Source: Clostridia bacterium (GTDB lineage Bacteria > Bacillota > Clostridia > Christensenellales > Pumilibacteraceae). From it: a DNA stretch of 64,000 nucleotides. Under the pieces are notes generated by a model that saw only the letters and a list, made by a program, of their open reading frames with translations, was not told the DNA's origin and did no database searches. How positions within the stretch are numbered: the first letter of the stretch is position 1; the number at the start of each line of letters is the position of its first letter. Below, one piece after another: positions 43,026 through 52,143 of the stretch. The stretch covers positions 143,718 through 207,717 of the forward strand of contig JAAWAB010000004.1 in NCBI GenBank assembly GCA_022791915.1, written 5' to 3'. The position numbers were made by a program, and so were the translations under genes.

Positions 43026-45224
43026 ATGATAGCCGAAGTCATTGTAGATATTTCCAACTCGGAAGTGGACCGCATATTCGATTATGCCGTAGGTAACGTT
43101 GCCGTGGAGTGCGGCAGTCGCGTTATGATTCCGTTCGGCAACAGAAAGATAGAGGGTTATGTCATCGGATTAAAAGACAATACCGACGTTCCGCCCGACA
43201 AATTGAAAGAAATTTGCGATGTATTGGACGACCGTCCCGTAATCGGCAAGGAAATGATGACTCTTGCGCATGAAATGAGCAAGCGATATCATCTTCGGTA
43301 TGTGGATATTCTGCGGTTGTTTATTCCGTCGCAAATGCGCGGCGGAAAAATTAAGGAACTGAAAAAACGATACGTGCGCATTGCCGACGCGTATCGTGAA
43401 TGTTCTCCCGATACGTTTATTCGCCCGTCCGCCAAAGCGCAACGCGAAGTATTCGATTACGTGGCGGAAAAAGGAGAGACAGACACGGCATATCTCGGCA
43501 GAGAGTTTTCCGCCGCTGCCGTGCGCAACTTGACAGAGCGCGGCATATTTGTATGTTTTGAGCGGGGACAGCGCCGAACGCCCTATTCCGCCGAGTTGGG
43601 CGAGAATAAGTCGGTAACGCTTACCGCGGCACAGCAGAATGCGGTGAATGCAATCTGTGAAAGCAAAGGCATTTCGTTTTTGTTACACGGAGTGACGGGA
43701 AGCGGAAAAACGGAAGTGTACATGCACTGTATTGCGGCGGCATTGCAGGCAGGTAAAACGGCGATTATGTTGGAACCCGAAATTTCGCTTACGCCGCAAG
43801 TATTGCGCAATTTTCGTGCCCGATTTGGTGACAGCGTGGCAATTTTGCACAGCGGATTAAGTGCAGGCGAACGTTTTGACGAATGGCGGCGTTTGTTGAC
43901 GGGCGAAGCAAAAGTGGCGATAGGCGCTCGCTCGGCAATTTTTGCGCCCTTGTGTAATGTGGGACTGATTATTATCGACGAAGAGCACGATGGCAGTTAT
44001 GTGTCCGACAGCAATCCGAGGTATTCCACGTTGGAAGTTGCGACCATGCGGGCAAAATATAACGGTTGTAATCTTGTGTTGGGAAGCGCAACGCCGTCGG
44101 TGGAGTCGTACCACAAAGCGCGTGTGGGAGAATATCAATTACTCGAACTCAAAGAACGTATTGCGTCTCGTCCGTTGCCCGAAATCGAAATTGTGAACAT
44201 GTGCGAAGAATTGCGTAGCGGAAACAACGGCTTTTTGTCAAGAAGGCTTATGTCGGCGCTTTCCGATTGCATGGACGAAGGAAATCAGGCGATAATCTTT
44301 ATCAATCGTAGGGGATATTCTTCGTTTGTAATGTGTCCGTCGTGCGGGTATGTAGCAAAATGCGAGCGGTGTGACGTGTCGCTTGTGTATCATCGGGACG
44401 AAAACGTGTTGAAATGCCACTATTGCAACAATCGGTACAGTTCGCTCGATATTTGTCCGCAGTGTAAATCTCCGCATTTGCGGCAAGGCTACATAGGTAC
44501 GCAGAAAGTGGCAGAGCAGATTCGGAAGATGTTTCCCGATAAAAACGTACTTCGCATGGATAACGATACCACGCAGAACAAAGACTCCCATCTCGAAATC
44601 CTGCGGCGGTTCGGAGAGCGTGACGCAGACATTTTGGTGGGCACGCAGATGATTGCCAAAGGACACGATTTTCCTTGTGTGACGCTTGTGGGAATTGTGG
44701 ACGCGGACATGAGCTTGCACTTTGCCGATTACCGTGCCGCCGAACGGACGTTTCAGTTGATTACGCAGGTGGCGGGCAGAGCGGGGCGCGACGTAAAGCC
44801 CGGACGGGTGGTGTTGCAAACGTATTCGCCCAATCACTATGTGTATCGGTTGGCGGCGCGTAACGATTATGCGGGATTTTTCGAAAAAGAGTGTAATTTG
44901 CGCGAAGTGACCAAGTATCCGCCGTTTTCGAAAATTGTTCGCATATTGATTACATCCGAATCGCAGGACGCGGCATTTGCGGCGCTCAAAGCGGATTTCG
45001 ATGATATGAATGTTTTGGCGCGGGAAAACAGCGATTGCTTTGCGTATTTGTCGGCAATGAAAGCACCCGTAAAAAAAATTCAGGATAGATATCGCGTACA
45101 GATTATCGCGCGCATCGTAAAAGATTTCGATAGGCTGATTGGGCGCATTTACGATATTACCGACGCGCATGCCGACGGCAAATCAACGTGTTTTGTGGAA
45201 ATCAATCCGAGTAACATGAGTTAG
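43026..45224 (+). CDS. priA: Primosomal helicase PriA
   Basis: The 732-residue protein starts directly after the coaBC stop. It has the N-terminal 3'-DNA-binding domain, Walker A GVTGSGKTEVY (about residues 223-233), the DEEH box in IIIDEEHDGSY, a zinc-binding insertion with paired cysteines (CPSCGYVAKCERC ... CHYC ... CPQC) and the helicase C domain with QVAGRAGRD. PriA reloads the replisome at stalled forks. Zinc-binding cysteines are complete. The coaBC-priA-def-fmt order matches Bacillus. Confidence 0.97.
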   Translation: MIAEVIVDISNSEVDRIFDYAVGNVAVECGSRVMIPFGNRKIEGYVIGLKDNTDVPPDKLKEICDVLDDRPVIGKEMMTLAHEMSKRYHLRYVDILRLFIPSQMRGGKIKELKKRYVRIADAYRECSPDTFIRPSAKAQREVFDYVAEKGETDTAYLGREFSAAAVRNLTERGIFVCFERGQRRTPYSAELGENKSVTLTAAQQNAVNAICESKGISFLLHGVTGSGKTEVYMHCIAAALQAGKTAIMLEPEISLTPQVLRNFRARFGDSVAILHSGLSAGERFDEWRRLLTGEAKVAIGARSAIFAPLCNVGLIIIDEEHDGSYVSDSNPRYSTLEVATMRAKYNGCNLVLGSATPSVESYHKARVGEYQLLELKERIASRPLPEIEIVNMCEELRSGNNGFLSRRLMSALSDCMDEGNQAIIFINRRGYSSFVMCPSCGYVAKCERCDVSLVYHRDENVLKCHYCNNRYSSLDICPQCKSPHLRQGYIGTQKVAEQIRKMFPDKNVLRMDNDTTQNKDSHLEILRRFGERDADILVGTQMIAKGHDFPCVTLVGIVDADMSLHFADYRAAERTFQLITQVAGRAGRDVKPGRVVLQTYSPNHYVYRLAARNDYAGFFEKECNLREVTKYPPFSKIVRILITSESQDAAFAALKADFDDMNVLARENSDCFAYLSAMKAPVKKIQDRYRVQIIARIVKDFDRLIGRIYDITDAHADGKSTCFVEINPSNMS

Positions 45225-45236
45225 AGGTGAGAAAAT

Positions 45237-45692
45237 ATGGCAGTCAGAGAAATTGTGAAACTGGGCGACGAAACGCTTCGCATGAAAGCGAAAGAGGTGA
45301 CCGAATTCGATTCGCATTTGGGCGTATTGATTGACGATATGTTCGACACGATGTTCAAAGCGGACGGCGTGGGACTTGCCGCTCCGCAGGTGGGAATTTT
45401 GCGTCGGGTCTGCGTTGTGTCGGTAGACGGCGGCATAACGAAGTACGAACTTGTCAATCCCGTAATCGTAAAAGCAAGCGGAACACAGCGCGGCGCGGAA
45501 GGGTGTTTGAGTTGCCCCGGAAAAAGCGGCGTAGTAGTGCGCCCCAAAAAACTGACGGTACAGGCGCAGAATCGTTACGGAGAAACAAAACTGTATAAAG
45601 TGGATGGATTTACAGCCGTTGCGTTTTCGCACGAAATGGACCATCTCGACGGGGTGCTCTTTATCGATAAAGTTATAAGCGAGGACGATTGA
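45237..45692 (+). CDS. def: Peptide deformylase
   Basis: The 151-residue protein has the three deformylase motifs: GVGLAAPQVG (about residues 40-49), EGCLS with the metal-ligand cysteine, and HEMDHLDG with the HExxH metal site. It removes the N-formyl group from nascent proteins, which pairs functionally with the formyltransferase Fmt encoded next. AGAGGTGAG at about 45224-45232 is the ribosome-binding site. The length is that of a type I/II short deformylase. Its stop overlaps the fmt start by four bases. Confidence 0.97.
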   Translation: MAVREIVKLGDETLRMKAKEVTEFDSHLGVLIDDMFDTMFKADGVGLAAPQVGILRRVCVVSVDGGITKYELVNPVIVKASGTQRGAEGCLSCPGKSGVVVRPKKLTVQAQNRYGETKLYKVDGFTAVAFSHEMDHLDGVLFIDKVISEDD

Positions 45693-46615
45693 TGCGCGTT
45701 GTGTTTATGGGAACTCCCGAATTTGCCGTTCCTGTGCTGGACGCTTTGGTTTCAAACGGTTTCCATGTAGTAGGCGTGATTTCTCAACCCGATCGGGAGA
45801 AAGATAAAAAGGGGAATCTTTTGCCTACGCCCGTTAAAACGTATGCGCTTTCTCACGGATTGACTTGTTTGCAATTCGATAAAGTATCCGACCATACGGA
45901 AGAATTGCGGGTACTGGCGCCCGACGTGGCGATTACGGCGGCGTACGGACAGCTATTGCGTGCCGATGTGCTTACGGTTCCGAAATACGGTATTTTGAAC
46001 GTACACGCATCTCTTCTGCCCAAATATCGCGGCAGTTCTCCGATACAGTCGGCTATATTGTGCGGCGAAACGGTTACGGGCGTTACGCTCATGAAAACCG
46101 AGCTCGGCATGGATACGGGAGATATGCTTGCCGTTTGTGAAGTTCCCATACTGCCTACCGATACTGCGGGAAGTTTGTCCGAAAAGTTATCGAAGGCAGG
46201 GGCGGAATTGTTGATTCGCTCGTTGCCCGAATATGTTGCGGGAAAAATCAGACCGATTGCGCAAGACGATGCGCAGGCAACATATTGCAAAAAAATCGGA
46301 AAATCGGACGGTTTGATTGATTGGACTATGAATGCGCAGGAAATTTTTTGTAAAATCCGTGCCTATAATCCATGGCCGATTGCTTATTCGTTCTATAACG
46401 GTGTGCCGTTCAAAATTTATGCGGCGGAAGAAACAGACGAATCGTTCGGAGCGGCAGGGAAAATTTGTGTAGTCAATCAAAAAATGTATGTTTCGTGCGG
46501 TAAAGGAAGTTTGTGCCCGATACTGGTGCAATTACCCGGAAAAAAAGTTTTGCCTGTCGCAGATTTTCTGCGCGGTCACAAAATTCCACAGGGCAGTGTG
46601 CTGAATAATGGATAA
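45689..46615 (+). CDS. fmt: Methionyl-tRNA formyltransferase
   Basis: The 308-residue protein begins RVVFMGTPEFAVPVLDAL and contains the SLLPKYRG (N10-formyl-THF binding, HxSLLPxxRG) motif, GVTLMKTELGMDTGD and a C-terminal OB-like domain. It formylates initiator Met-tRNA using 10-formyl-tetrahydrofolate. Frame overlap with def (ATGA) implies coupled translation, matching their opposite roles in initiator-formyl metabolism. Its stop lies eight bases inside the rsmB start region. Confidence 0.97.
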   Translation: MMRVVFMGTPEFAVPVLDALVSNGFHVVGVISQPDREKDKKGNLLPTPVKTYALSHGLTCLQFDKVSDHTEELRVLAPDVAITAAYGQLLRADVLTVPKYGILNVHASLLPKYRGSSPIQSAILCGETVTGVTLMKTELGMDTGDMLAVCEVPILPTDTAGSLSEKLSKAGAELLIRSLPEYVAGKIRPIAQDDAQATYCKKIGKSDGLIDWTMNAQEIFCKIRAYNPWPIAYSFYNGVPFKIYAAEETDESFGAAGKICVVNQKMYVSCGKGSLCPILVQLPGKKVLPVADFLRGHKIPQGSVLNNG

Positions 46616-47882
46616 CGATCGCGATTACTTGTGTTATGAAACGCTGATGAAGGTTTTTCGTGATAATGCATATGCGTCTATTGCTCTCAATGACGCATTG
46701 GCGCATTGTCGGCAGGAAGACAAACCGTATATAACCAAATTTTTTTACGGTGTGCTCGAACGCAATGTATATTATGAGTATGTTCTGGCAAACTATGCCG
46801 CGAGTAAGCCGAAAAAGCCGATTGCCGTCATTGTGAAGATGGGATATTATCTTTTGGAAAATATGCGTTTGCCGAGTTATGCCGCCGTGAATAATATGGT
46901 GCGGCTGTGTAAGAAAGCGGGGAAAGGCGGCGCGGCGGGATTTGTCAATTCGGCATTGCGTAATTTCGGTTCGGTGGAATTGCCGCAACAAGGTACGGCA
47001 GCGTATCTTTCTGTTTGTTACGGATATCCGCAATGGCTTTGTAACCGTTTAATTGCCGATTACGGCTACGATTTTACTTATAATTTGCTTTCGTATGTTC
47101 CCGATACTCGCACGCATATCCGCGTGAATATAGGAAGCATTTCGCAAAATGCCTTTGAAATGAAATATTTGTCGGGTATAACAAACGGAGAGATAGAAAA
47201 ATCGGTTGTCGGCTATTATGTATCGGGCAAAGCGTTGGCGGCAATGGACAAAAAGGATTATGTGATACAATCGGCATCATCGGTAGCCGCCGTTCATGCA
47301 TATACATACGGGTTGCCGCATGTTTCGCGCATATTGGATATCTGTGCCGCTCCGGGTGGGAAAGCGGTGTTGCTTTCGCAGATTTCGGGCGCAAATGTGA
47401 TTGCCTGCGATATCCATACGCATCGGGTGGAACTAATAAAGAAATATGCCGCACGCTGTAAGGCGAACGTAACGGCAATGCAAAACGATGCTACGGTTTT
47501 CCGCCCCGAATGGGAAGAACAGTTCGAACTTGTTGTGTGCGATGTGCCGTGTAGCGGTGTGGGAGTGGCAGGTTCTAAACCCGATATTCTTTTCAATCGT
47601 GCCGAATCGGACGTGAGCGCATTGGTGGCGGTACAACGGAATATTTTACAAACGGCAAGCCGTTATGTAAAAAAGGGTGGGCGTTTGTGCTACTCCACAT
47701 GCTCGATACTCAAACAGGAGAACGGCGAAATAGTACGCGCGTTTTCGGCGGAAAAAGATGAATTTATGAGCGAACGAATAAAGTCGCCTTTGGACGATTG
47801 CGAGAGGGAAGAAATCGAATTATTTCCGCACATACATCATACCGACGGTTTCTATGTTGCGGCATGGAAGAAAATAAAATAA
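46608..47882 (+). CDS. rsmB: 16S rRNA m5C967 methyltransferase
   Basis: The 424-residue protein has the N-terminal NusB-like RNA-binding domain (about residues 1-135) and the C-terminal SAM domain with ILDICAAPGGKAVLL (about 241-255), the motif IV cysteine in VPCSGVGV and the motif VI catalytic cysteine in CYSTCSIL. RsmB methylates C5 of C967 in 16S rRNA. It overlaps fmt by eight bases and precedes rlmN in the same operon. Confidence 0.95.
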   Translation: MDNDRDYLCYETLMKVFRDNAYASIALNDALAHCRQEDKPYITKFFYGVLERNVYYEYVLANYAASKPKKPIAVIVKMGYYLLENMRLPSYAAVNNMVRLCKKAGKGGAAGFVNSALRNFGSVELPQQGTAAYLSVCYGYPQWLCNRLIADYGYDFTYNLLSYVPDTRTHIRVNIGSISQNAFEMKYLSGITNGEIEKSVVGYYVSGKALAAMDKKDYVIQSASSVAAVHAYTYGLPHVSRILDICAAPGGKAVLLSQISGANVIACDIHTHRVELIKKYAARCKANVTAMQNDATVFRPEWEEQFELVVCDVPCSGVGVAGSKPDILFNRAESDVSALVAVQRNILQTASRYVKKGGRLCYSTCSILKQENGEIVRAFSAEKDEFMSERIKSPLDDCEREEIELFPHIHHTDGFYVAAWKKIK

Positions 47883-47893
47883 ACGGAGAAAAA

Positions 47894-48931
47894 ATGAAAC
47901 ATCTGTTGGATTGCAATTTACAGGAATTAAAAGAGATTGTCGCGGCGGCGGGACAACCTTCTTTTCGTGCAAAACAGATTTTTAAGTGGCTATGTGGGGG
48001 CGTCGGTTTTGACGGTATGACCGATTTGCCGCTTGCATTTCGGAAAAGATTGGCAGAAGAATATACTGCGCAACCGCTTGCAATACACGAAAAATTCGTA
48101 TCCAAAGACGGTTCCGCCAAAATCCTGTATAAGTTGACGGACGGAAATCTGATTGAAGGCGTATATATGCCGCATTTTTACGGGAATACGCTTTGCGTGT
48201 CTACGCAGGTTGGGTGTCGCATGGGGTGCGCATTTTGTGCGTCGGGAATCGGCGGATTGGTACGTAATCTCACGGCCGGAGAAATCGCGGCACAGGTTGT
48301 TGCCGTAAACGCGTTCTTGGGCGGAACGGTTTCCGAACGCAAAATTTCCAATCTGGTGCTTATGGGAAGTGGGGAGCCGCTCGATAATTATGAAAACGTT
48401 ACCAAGTTTCTTGGTCTGATTACCGCATCCGACGGATTGAATATCAGTATGCGTTCAATTTCTTTGTCTACGTGCGGACTTGCCGAAAATATCCGCCGAT
48501 TGGCGGATGACGGCTATGGTGTCACGCTGTCGTTATCATTGCATGCGACGACCGACGAAATGCGACGGGAACTGATGCCGATTGCTTCGGTATATCCGAT
48601 GCACGAAGTGATTGGAGCGGTAAAATATTATTTTCAAAAAACGGGCAGGCGCGTGATATACGAATATGCGTTGATAAAGGGAAAGAATATGACGCATTTC
48701 GATTGTAAGCGTCTGGCGGAACTTACGCGCGGGTATCCGTGTCATGTAAATCTGATACGACTCAATTATGTGAAAGAAAAGGGACTGTCTGGGTGTACCG
48801 AAGCGGAAGCGGAACGTTTTTTGCAAACGCTGGTAGGGATGAACGTATCGGCAACGATTCGGCGTTCGTTCGGAAACGACGTGGGCGGCGCCTGTGGACA
48901 GTTACGGAGAAGTTACATTGAAAAACGGTAG
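47894..48931 (+). CDS. rlmN: 23S rRNA m2A2503/tRNA m2A37 methyltransferase
   Basis: The start is ATG 47894, with CGGAG about six bases upstream; in-frame ATG 47864 lies within rsmB and lacks such a site. The 345-residue radical-SAM enzyme has the iron-sulfur motif CRMGCAFC, the LVLMGSGEPLDNYEN segment, LSTCGL and the C-terminal catalytic cysteine in VGGACGQL. RlmN methylates A2503 of 23S rRNA and A37 of some tRNAs, improving fidelity. In Bacillus subtilis prpC and prkC follow rlmN; here rsgA overlaps it directly. Confidence 0.96.
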   Translation: MKHLLDCNLQELKEIVAAAGQPSFRAKQIFKWLCGGVGFDGMTDLPLAFRKRLAEEYTAQPLAIHEKFVSKDGSAKILYKLTDGNLIEGVYMPHFYGNTLCVSTQVGCRMGCAFCASGIGGLVRNLTAGEIAAQVVAVNAFLGGTVSERKISNLVLMGSGEPLDNYENVTKFLGLITASDGLNISMRSISLSTCGLAENIRRLADDGYGVTLSLSLHATTDEMRRELMPIASVYPMHEVIGAVKYYFQKTGRRVIYEYALIKGKNMTHFDCKRLAELTRGYPCHVNLIRLNYVKEKGLSGCTEAEAERFLQTLVGMNVSATIRRSFGNDVGGACGQLRRSYIEKR

Positions 48932-49805
48932 AATTCTGCAAGTATTGTCCGACCGTTTTGCAGTGGATATCGGCGAATCGGTGGTGTATGCGAAATCGCG
49001 TAAAAAACTCAAACGAGAGTTGTTGCCTCTTCCCGGGGATATCGTTGTATTGGAACAAGTGAACGGCGAATTTGTGTTGAAACGTATAGAGCCACGCAAA
49101 AGCCGAATCGTGCGTCCGCCGATTGCAAATCCCGATCAAATTCTCATTACGTTGGCGCCCGTTCCTGCCGTGGAATTTCTTACGATTGACAAGATGATTG
49201 TAAATGCGCATAAGGAAGGAATCCGCACGGTTTTGTGCGTCAATAAAACGGATATTACCGATAATGAATTTTTGGATAATATCTTTGCGCAGTATAAAAA
49301 CGTTACCGACGAATTGATAACCGTTTGCGCGGCAAAAAGAGAAACTGCGGCACTCGAAAAAATTCTGACGGGGAGATTTTCTTGTTTTGCGGGACAGTCC
49401 GCCGTGGGAAAAACGTCGCTTATCAACGCCGTATGCGGTACGGGGCGTAAGGTGGGAGGATTGAGCGAAAAGACAATGCGCGGTAAAAATACCACTACGG
49501 GTGTGGAGATTCTGAAAATCGGCGTTGATACGTATATTGCCGATACGCCCGGTTTTGCATCGCTCGATTTGAGTGAAATAGAACCGCCCGATTTGCCGTT
49601 ATATTACGACGAATATGTCCGTCGGGCAGATAATTGTAAATACCGCATGTGTACGCATACAACCGAACCCGATTGCGCCGTTCGTCGTGCCGTTAACGAA
49701 GGCGCATTGCATCGGGAGCGGTATGAACGTTATTTGCAACTGCTTGACGAATTGAAAATACGGAAAACACACAGAAAATCATGGAGAAAAGCATATGATG
49801 ACTGA
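48918..49805 (+). CDS. rsgA: Ribosome small subunit GTPase RsgA
   Basis: The start is TTG 48918, with GGAGAAG (48906-48912) five bases upstream; an in-frame GTG at 48894 is less well placed. The 295-residue protein has an N-terminal OB fold, a circularly permuted GTPase with G4 NKTD before the P-loop GQSAVGKTS and G3 DTPGF, and the C-terminal zinc motif CKYRMCTHTTEPDC. RsgA checks late maturation of the 30S subunit decoding site. It overlaps rlmN by 14 bases, leaving no room for the prpC-prkC genes found there in Bacillus. Confidence 0.95.
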   Translation: MKNGRILQVLSDRFAVDIGESVVYAKSRKKLKRELLPLPGDIVVLEQVNGEFVLKRIEPRKSRIVRPPIANPDQILITLAPVPAVEFLTIDKMIVNAHKEGIRTVLCVNKTDITDNEFLDNIFAQYKNVTDELITVCAAKRETAALEKILTGRFSCFAGQSAVGKTSLINAVCGTGRKVGGLSEKTMRGKNTTTGVEILKIGVDTYIADTPGFASLDLSEIEPPDLPLYYDEYVRRADNCKYRMCTHTTEPDCAVRRAVNEGALHRERYERYLQLLDELKIRKTHRKSWRKAYDD

Positions 49806-50457
49806 AAAAAAAGTGAAAGTAGCCCCGTCTATATTGAGCGCCGATTTTTCGGATATGGGTTCGGCGATTGCGCGCATGGAACAGTGCGGCGCCGATTTGA
49901 TTCATTGCGACGTGATGGACGGTATTTTCGTGCCCAATATTACGTTTGGGTTCAAAATGATTGCGGACATCAAAAAGCATACGCGATTACCGCTTGACGT
50001 GCATCTTATGATTGACAGACCCGAGCGGTATGTAGAACGGTTTGCGGATGCAGGCGCCGATTATATTACCATTCATTTCGAAGCTACCCAAGCGCTGATT
50101 CCTACGCTCGAACAGATTAAGAAAAAGGGTGTGCGTTGCGGTGCCGTAATCAGTCCCGATACGTCCACCGAAGTTTTGAAAGAATGTTTTCCGCTCTGTG
50201 ATATAGTATTGCTGATGAGTGTGTATCCGGGATTCGGCGGTCAGAAATTTATTGAGAATTCCTTGCCTAGAATGAAAAGACTCAAACAAATGCGTGCCGA
50301 GTTGCAGGCAAACGCACTTTTGGAAATCGACGGCGGCGTGAGCGAGAGCAATGCCAAAGCGTTGGCGGAGGTGGGTACCGATATTCTGGTGGCGGGCAAT
50401 ACGCTCTTTTCATCCGCTCATCCTGAAAAAATTATACGGGAATGGCATGCACTGTGA
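49795..50457 (+). CDS. rpe: Ribulose-phosphate 3-epimerase
   Basis: The 220-residue TIM-barrel protein has VAPSILSADF at the N-terminus, HCDVMDG, LDVHLMI, VYPGFGGQKF and the C-terminal VAGNTLF, the standard RPE motifs. It interconverts ribulose-5-phosphate and xylulose-5-phosphate in the pentose phosphate pathway. Adjacent ATG codons at 49795 and 49798 both fit, and the start overlaps the rsgA end by eleven bases. The rsgA-rpe-thiN order is that of Bacillus. Confidence 0.97.
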   Translation: MMTEKKVKVAPSILSADFSDMGSAIARMEQCGADLIHCDVMDGIFVPNITFGFKMIADIKKHTRLPLDVHLMIDRPERYVERFADAGADYITIHFEATQALIPTLEQIKKKGVRCGAVISPDTSTEVLKECFPLCDIVLLMSVYPGFGGQKFIENSLPRMKRLKQMRAELQANALLEIDGGVSESNAKALAEVGTDILVAGNTLFSSAHPEKIIREWHAL

Positions 50458-51116
50458 AAAAGGGAATCTTGTTTCTGAACGGCGAGCCGCCCGCTTGCCG
50501 CGAATTACGGGAAATTGCTATCCGAAAAAAAGAAAACGAGATTGCTGTTTTCTGTACCGACGGCGCGTATGCATATGTGGTGCCCTTTATGCAACCCGAT
50601 GCGGTGGTAGGGGATTTCGATTCGCTCGATAAAAACGCCGTACATGAAAGTTGTGAAGTGATTGCCTATTCGTTCGATAAAGATTATACGGACGGGTATC
50701 TTGCCGTAAAAATCATGATAGAGCGCGGATTCACCGATATCGATATATTCGGTGCTTACGGCGGGCGTCCCGATATGGCGGAAAGTAATTATACCTTGTT
50801 GGCATTGGCGCTCAAATCGGGTGTTCGCGCTCGCTTTTGCGGAAAAATGAGTGCCTATATGACGAACGGATTGTTTTGCGCGCAAGCGCAGACGGGGGCT
50901 ACGTTGTCGTTGGTACCCTTTACCGACGTACTGCATATATTACATACGAAGGGATTGAAGTATGCCCTGACCGACTACACGATGAAACGATTCGACGGAA
51001 TAGAATCTTCGCGCTATATTATGGGCGTATCCAATGTATGCGAGTGCGAGAGTGTGGAAATTTCGGTAGGTAATGGGGTTGCTTTGGTCTTCATCGAAGA
51101 AAAAAGCGGGAGGTAA
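50442..51116 (+). CDS. thiN: Thiamine pyrophosphokinase
   Basis: The ATG at 50442 is annotated; the GTG at 50454 overlapping the rpe stop is an equally good candidate. The 224-residue protein shows the TPK motifs TDGAYAYV, DAVVGDFDSL, DKDYTDGYLA and a GGRPD segment. It transfers pyrophosphate from ATP to thiamine to make thiamine diphosphate. The usual His after GGR-x-D is Met here. The C-terminal thiamin-binding domain (ALTDYTMKRFDGIESSR) is present. It is the last gene of the yicC operon; a terminator follows. Confidence 0.88.
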   Translation: MACTVKKGILFLNGEPPACRELREIAIRKKENEIAVFCTDGAYAYVVPFMQPDAVVGDFDSLDKNAVHESCEVIAYSFDKDYTDGYLAVKIMIERGFTDIDIFGAYGGRPDMAESNYTLLALALKSGVRARFCGKMSAYMTNGLFCAQAQTGATLSLVPFTDVLHILHTKGLKYALTDYTMKRFDGIESSRYIMGVSNVCECESVEISVGNGVALVFIEEKSGR

Positions 51117-51232
51117 AGAAGATTCATGCGGATTATCTGTGTTAAAGCCCCTAAATTTTTATCCGGAGTTTTGCGGCTGTTTTGTAAGAAAGAAAAAAGA
51201 GTATCGTAAATTCGCTACATACGAACAAAAGG

Positions 51233-51259
51233 GAATCGCTACACGAGCGGTTCTTTTTT
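51233..51259 (+). terminator. Terminator of the yicC-thiN operon
   Basis: GAATCGCT (51233-51240) pairs with AGCGGTTC (51246-51253) with one G-U pair, followed by six T residues. It lies about 120 bases after the thiN stop; the space between holds nothing else that I can recognise. Confidence 0.72.
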
Positions 51260-51263
51260 GTAT

Positions 51264-51300
51264 AGAAAAAAGACGGTGTGATAAATATACACCGTCTTTT
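51264..51300 (-). terminator. Terminator of rpmB (minus strand)
   Basis: AAAAGACGGTGT and ACACCGTCTTTT (51267-51279 and 51289-51300) form a perfect stem. On the minus strand it follows the rpmB stop and runs into a T-run. Confidence 0.85.
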
Positions 51301-51318
51301 CTGTGTTTGCAAATTCTT

Positions 51319-51501
51319 TCAGGAATTTTTGTTTGTGCGAAGGCAACGCGTGCAAACGTATTCGTTCGACTCTTTGCCGTCGATTTCGATTCGTACTTTA
51401 TGAACGTTGGCACTGAACGTACGCTTTGTGTGGCGATTGGAATGACTTACGTTGTTGCCGCTTACTTTGCCTTTTCCGCAAATGACGCATACTCTGCTCA
51501 T
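51319..51501 (-). CDS. rpmB: 50S ribosomal protein L28
   Basis: The start is the ATG at complement 51501, nine bases after GGAGGTG; an earlier GTG at 51513 overlaps the Shine-Dalgarno sequence and is unlikely. The 60-residue protein begins MSRVCVICGKGKVSGNNVSHSN-like and ends with YVCTRC. It is the C+ form of L28 with two CxxC pairs that bind zinc. It is transcribed divergently from yloU, as in Bacillus, with its own promoter at complement 51545-51573. Confidence 0.96.
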   Translation of the reverse strand: MSRVCVICGKGKVSGNNVSHSNRHTKRTFSANVHKVRIEIDGKESNEYVCTRCLRTNKNS

Positions 51502-51544
51502 GGTTTTTAGCACCTCCCGTGCATGAATTTTTGCTTACCGTAAA

Positions 51545-51573
51545 ATAATACCACAATTCGGCGCAGAAAGCAA
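51545..51573 (-). promoter_or_regulatory. Promoter of rpmB
   Basis: Minus strand TTGCTT (complement 51568-51573), 17-base spacer, TATTAT (complement 51545-51550). Confidence 0.78.
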
Positions 51574-51634
51574 TCGAATTACCCTCTTTTTTTCGCATTT
51601 TTACACATATTTTCGAAAAATATTATCAAAATCC

Positions 51635-51663
51635 TTGCAAAATTACTTGTAATGGGTTAAAAT
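51635..51663 (+). promoter_or_regulatory. Promoter of the yloU-yloV group
   Basis: TTGCAA (51635-51640), 17-base spacer, TAAAAT (51658-51663), about 40 bases before the yloU start. Confidence 0.72.
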
Positions 51664-51702
51664 AAAAGGTGTGGGTACATATAATTCAAGTGGAGGCTAT
51701 GA

Positions 51703-52053
51703 TTGAGCGTAAATACTGCCAACGCATACGGTAGGATCACCATCACCGAAGAAGCGATTGCACAGGTAGCGGGCAACACCGCACTCGAATGCTATGGTAT
51801 CGTCGATTTGGTTTCCAAGCGGTTGTCCGACAGTTTGGCGGATTTGTTTAAGCGTCAAAGGCTTTCGCGCGGCGTTCGTGTGTTGACGAGCGGCGACAGG
51901 ATTTTCATAGATCTTTATGTGATTATCAAATACGGTGTATCCATCGATGCGGTAGCGCAATCCCTTAAAAAATCGGTAAAGTATGATATAGAACGCTTTA
52001 CGGGTATGGTAGTGGATACAATCAATGTAAACGTAGTCGGTATAAGAGTATAA
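51703..52053 (+). CDS. yloU: Asp23/Gls24 family envelope stress protein YloU
   Basis: The start is TTG 51703, six bases after GGAGG (51692-51696); the ATG at 51699 is out of frame. The 116-residue protein has the Asp23 core ITEEAIAQVAGNTALECYGIVDLVSK and a conserved VRVLTSGDRIFIDLYVIIKYG, typical of YloU. The family is associated with the membrane and envelope stress; YloU itself is poorly understood. It stands just before the fakA-like gene, the order in Bacillus, suggesting a link to lipid metabolism. Confidence 0.92.
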   Translation: MSVNTANAYGRITITEEAIAQVAGNTALECYGIVDLVSKRLSDSLADLFKRQRLSRGVRVLTSGDRIFIDLYVIIKYGVSIDAVAQSLKKSVKYDIERFTGMVVDTINVNVVGIRV

Positions 52054-52143
52054 TTTTTCCGATATAATAGTATAAAGTAGAAGTATACCTTTTTTGTATA
52101 CACATATCCATTGCCCGCATTCGCGAATCAAATGGAGGAAGAA

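Noticed and set aside
51073..51510. 145-codon plus-strand frame after thiN
   Set aside because: It runs through two terminators and the whole rpmB gene in antisense; no start site or family.
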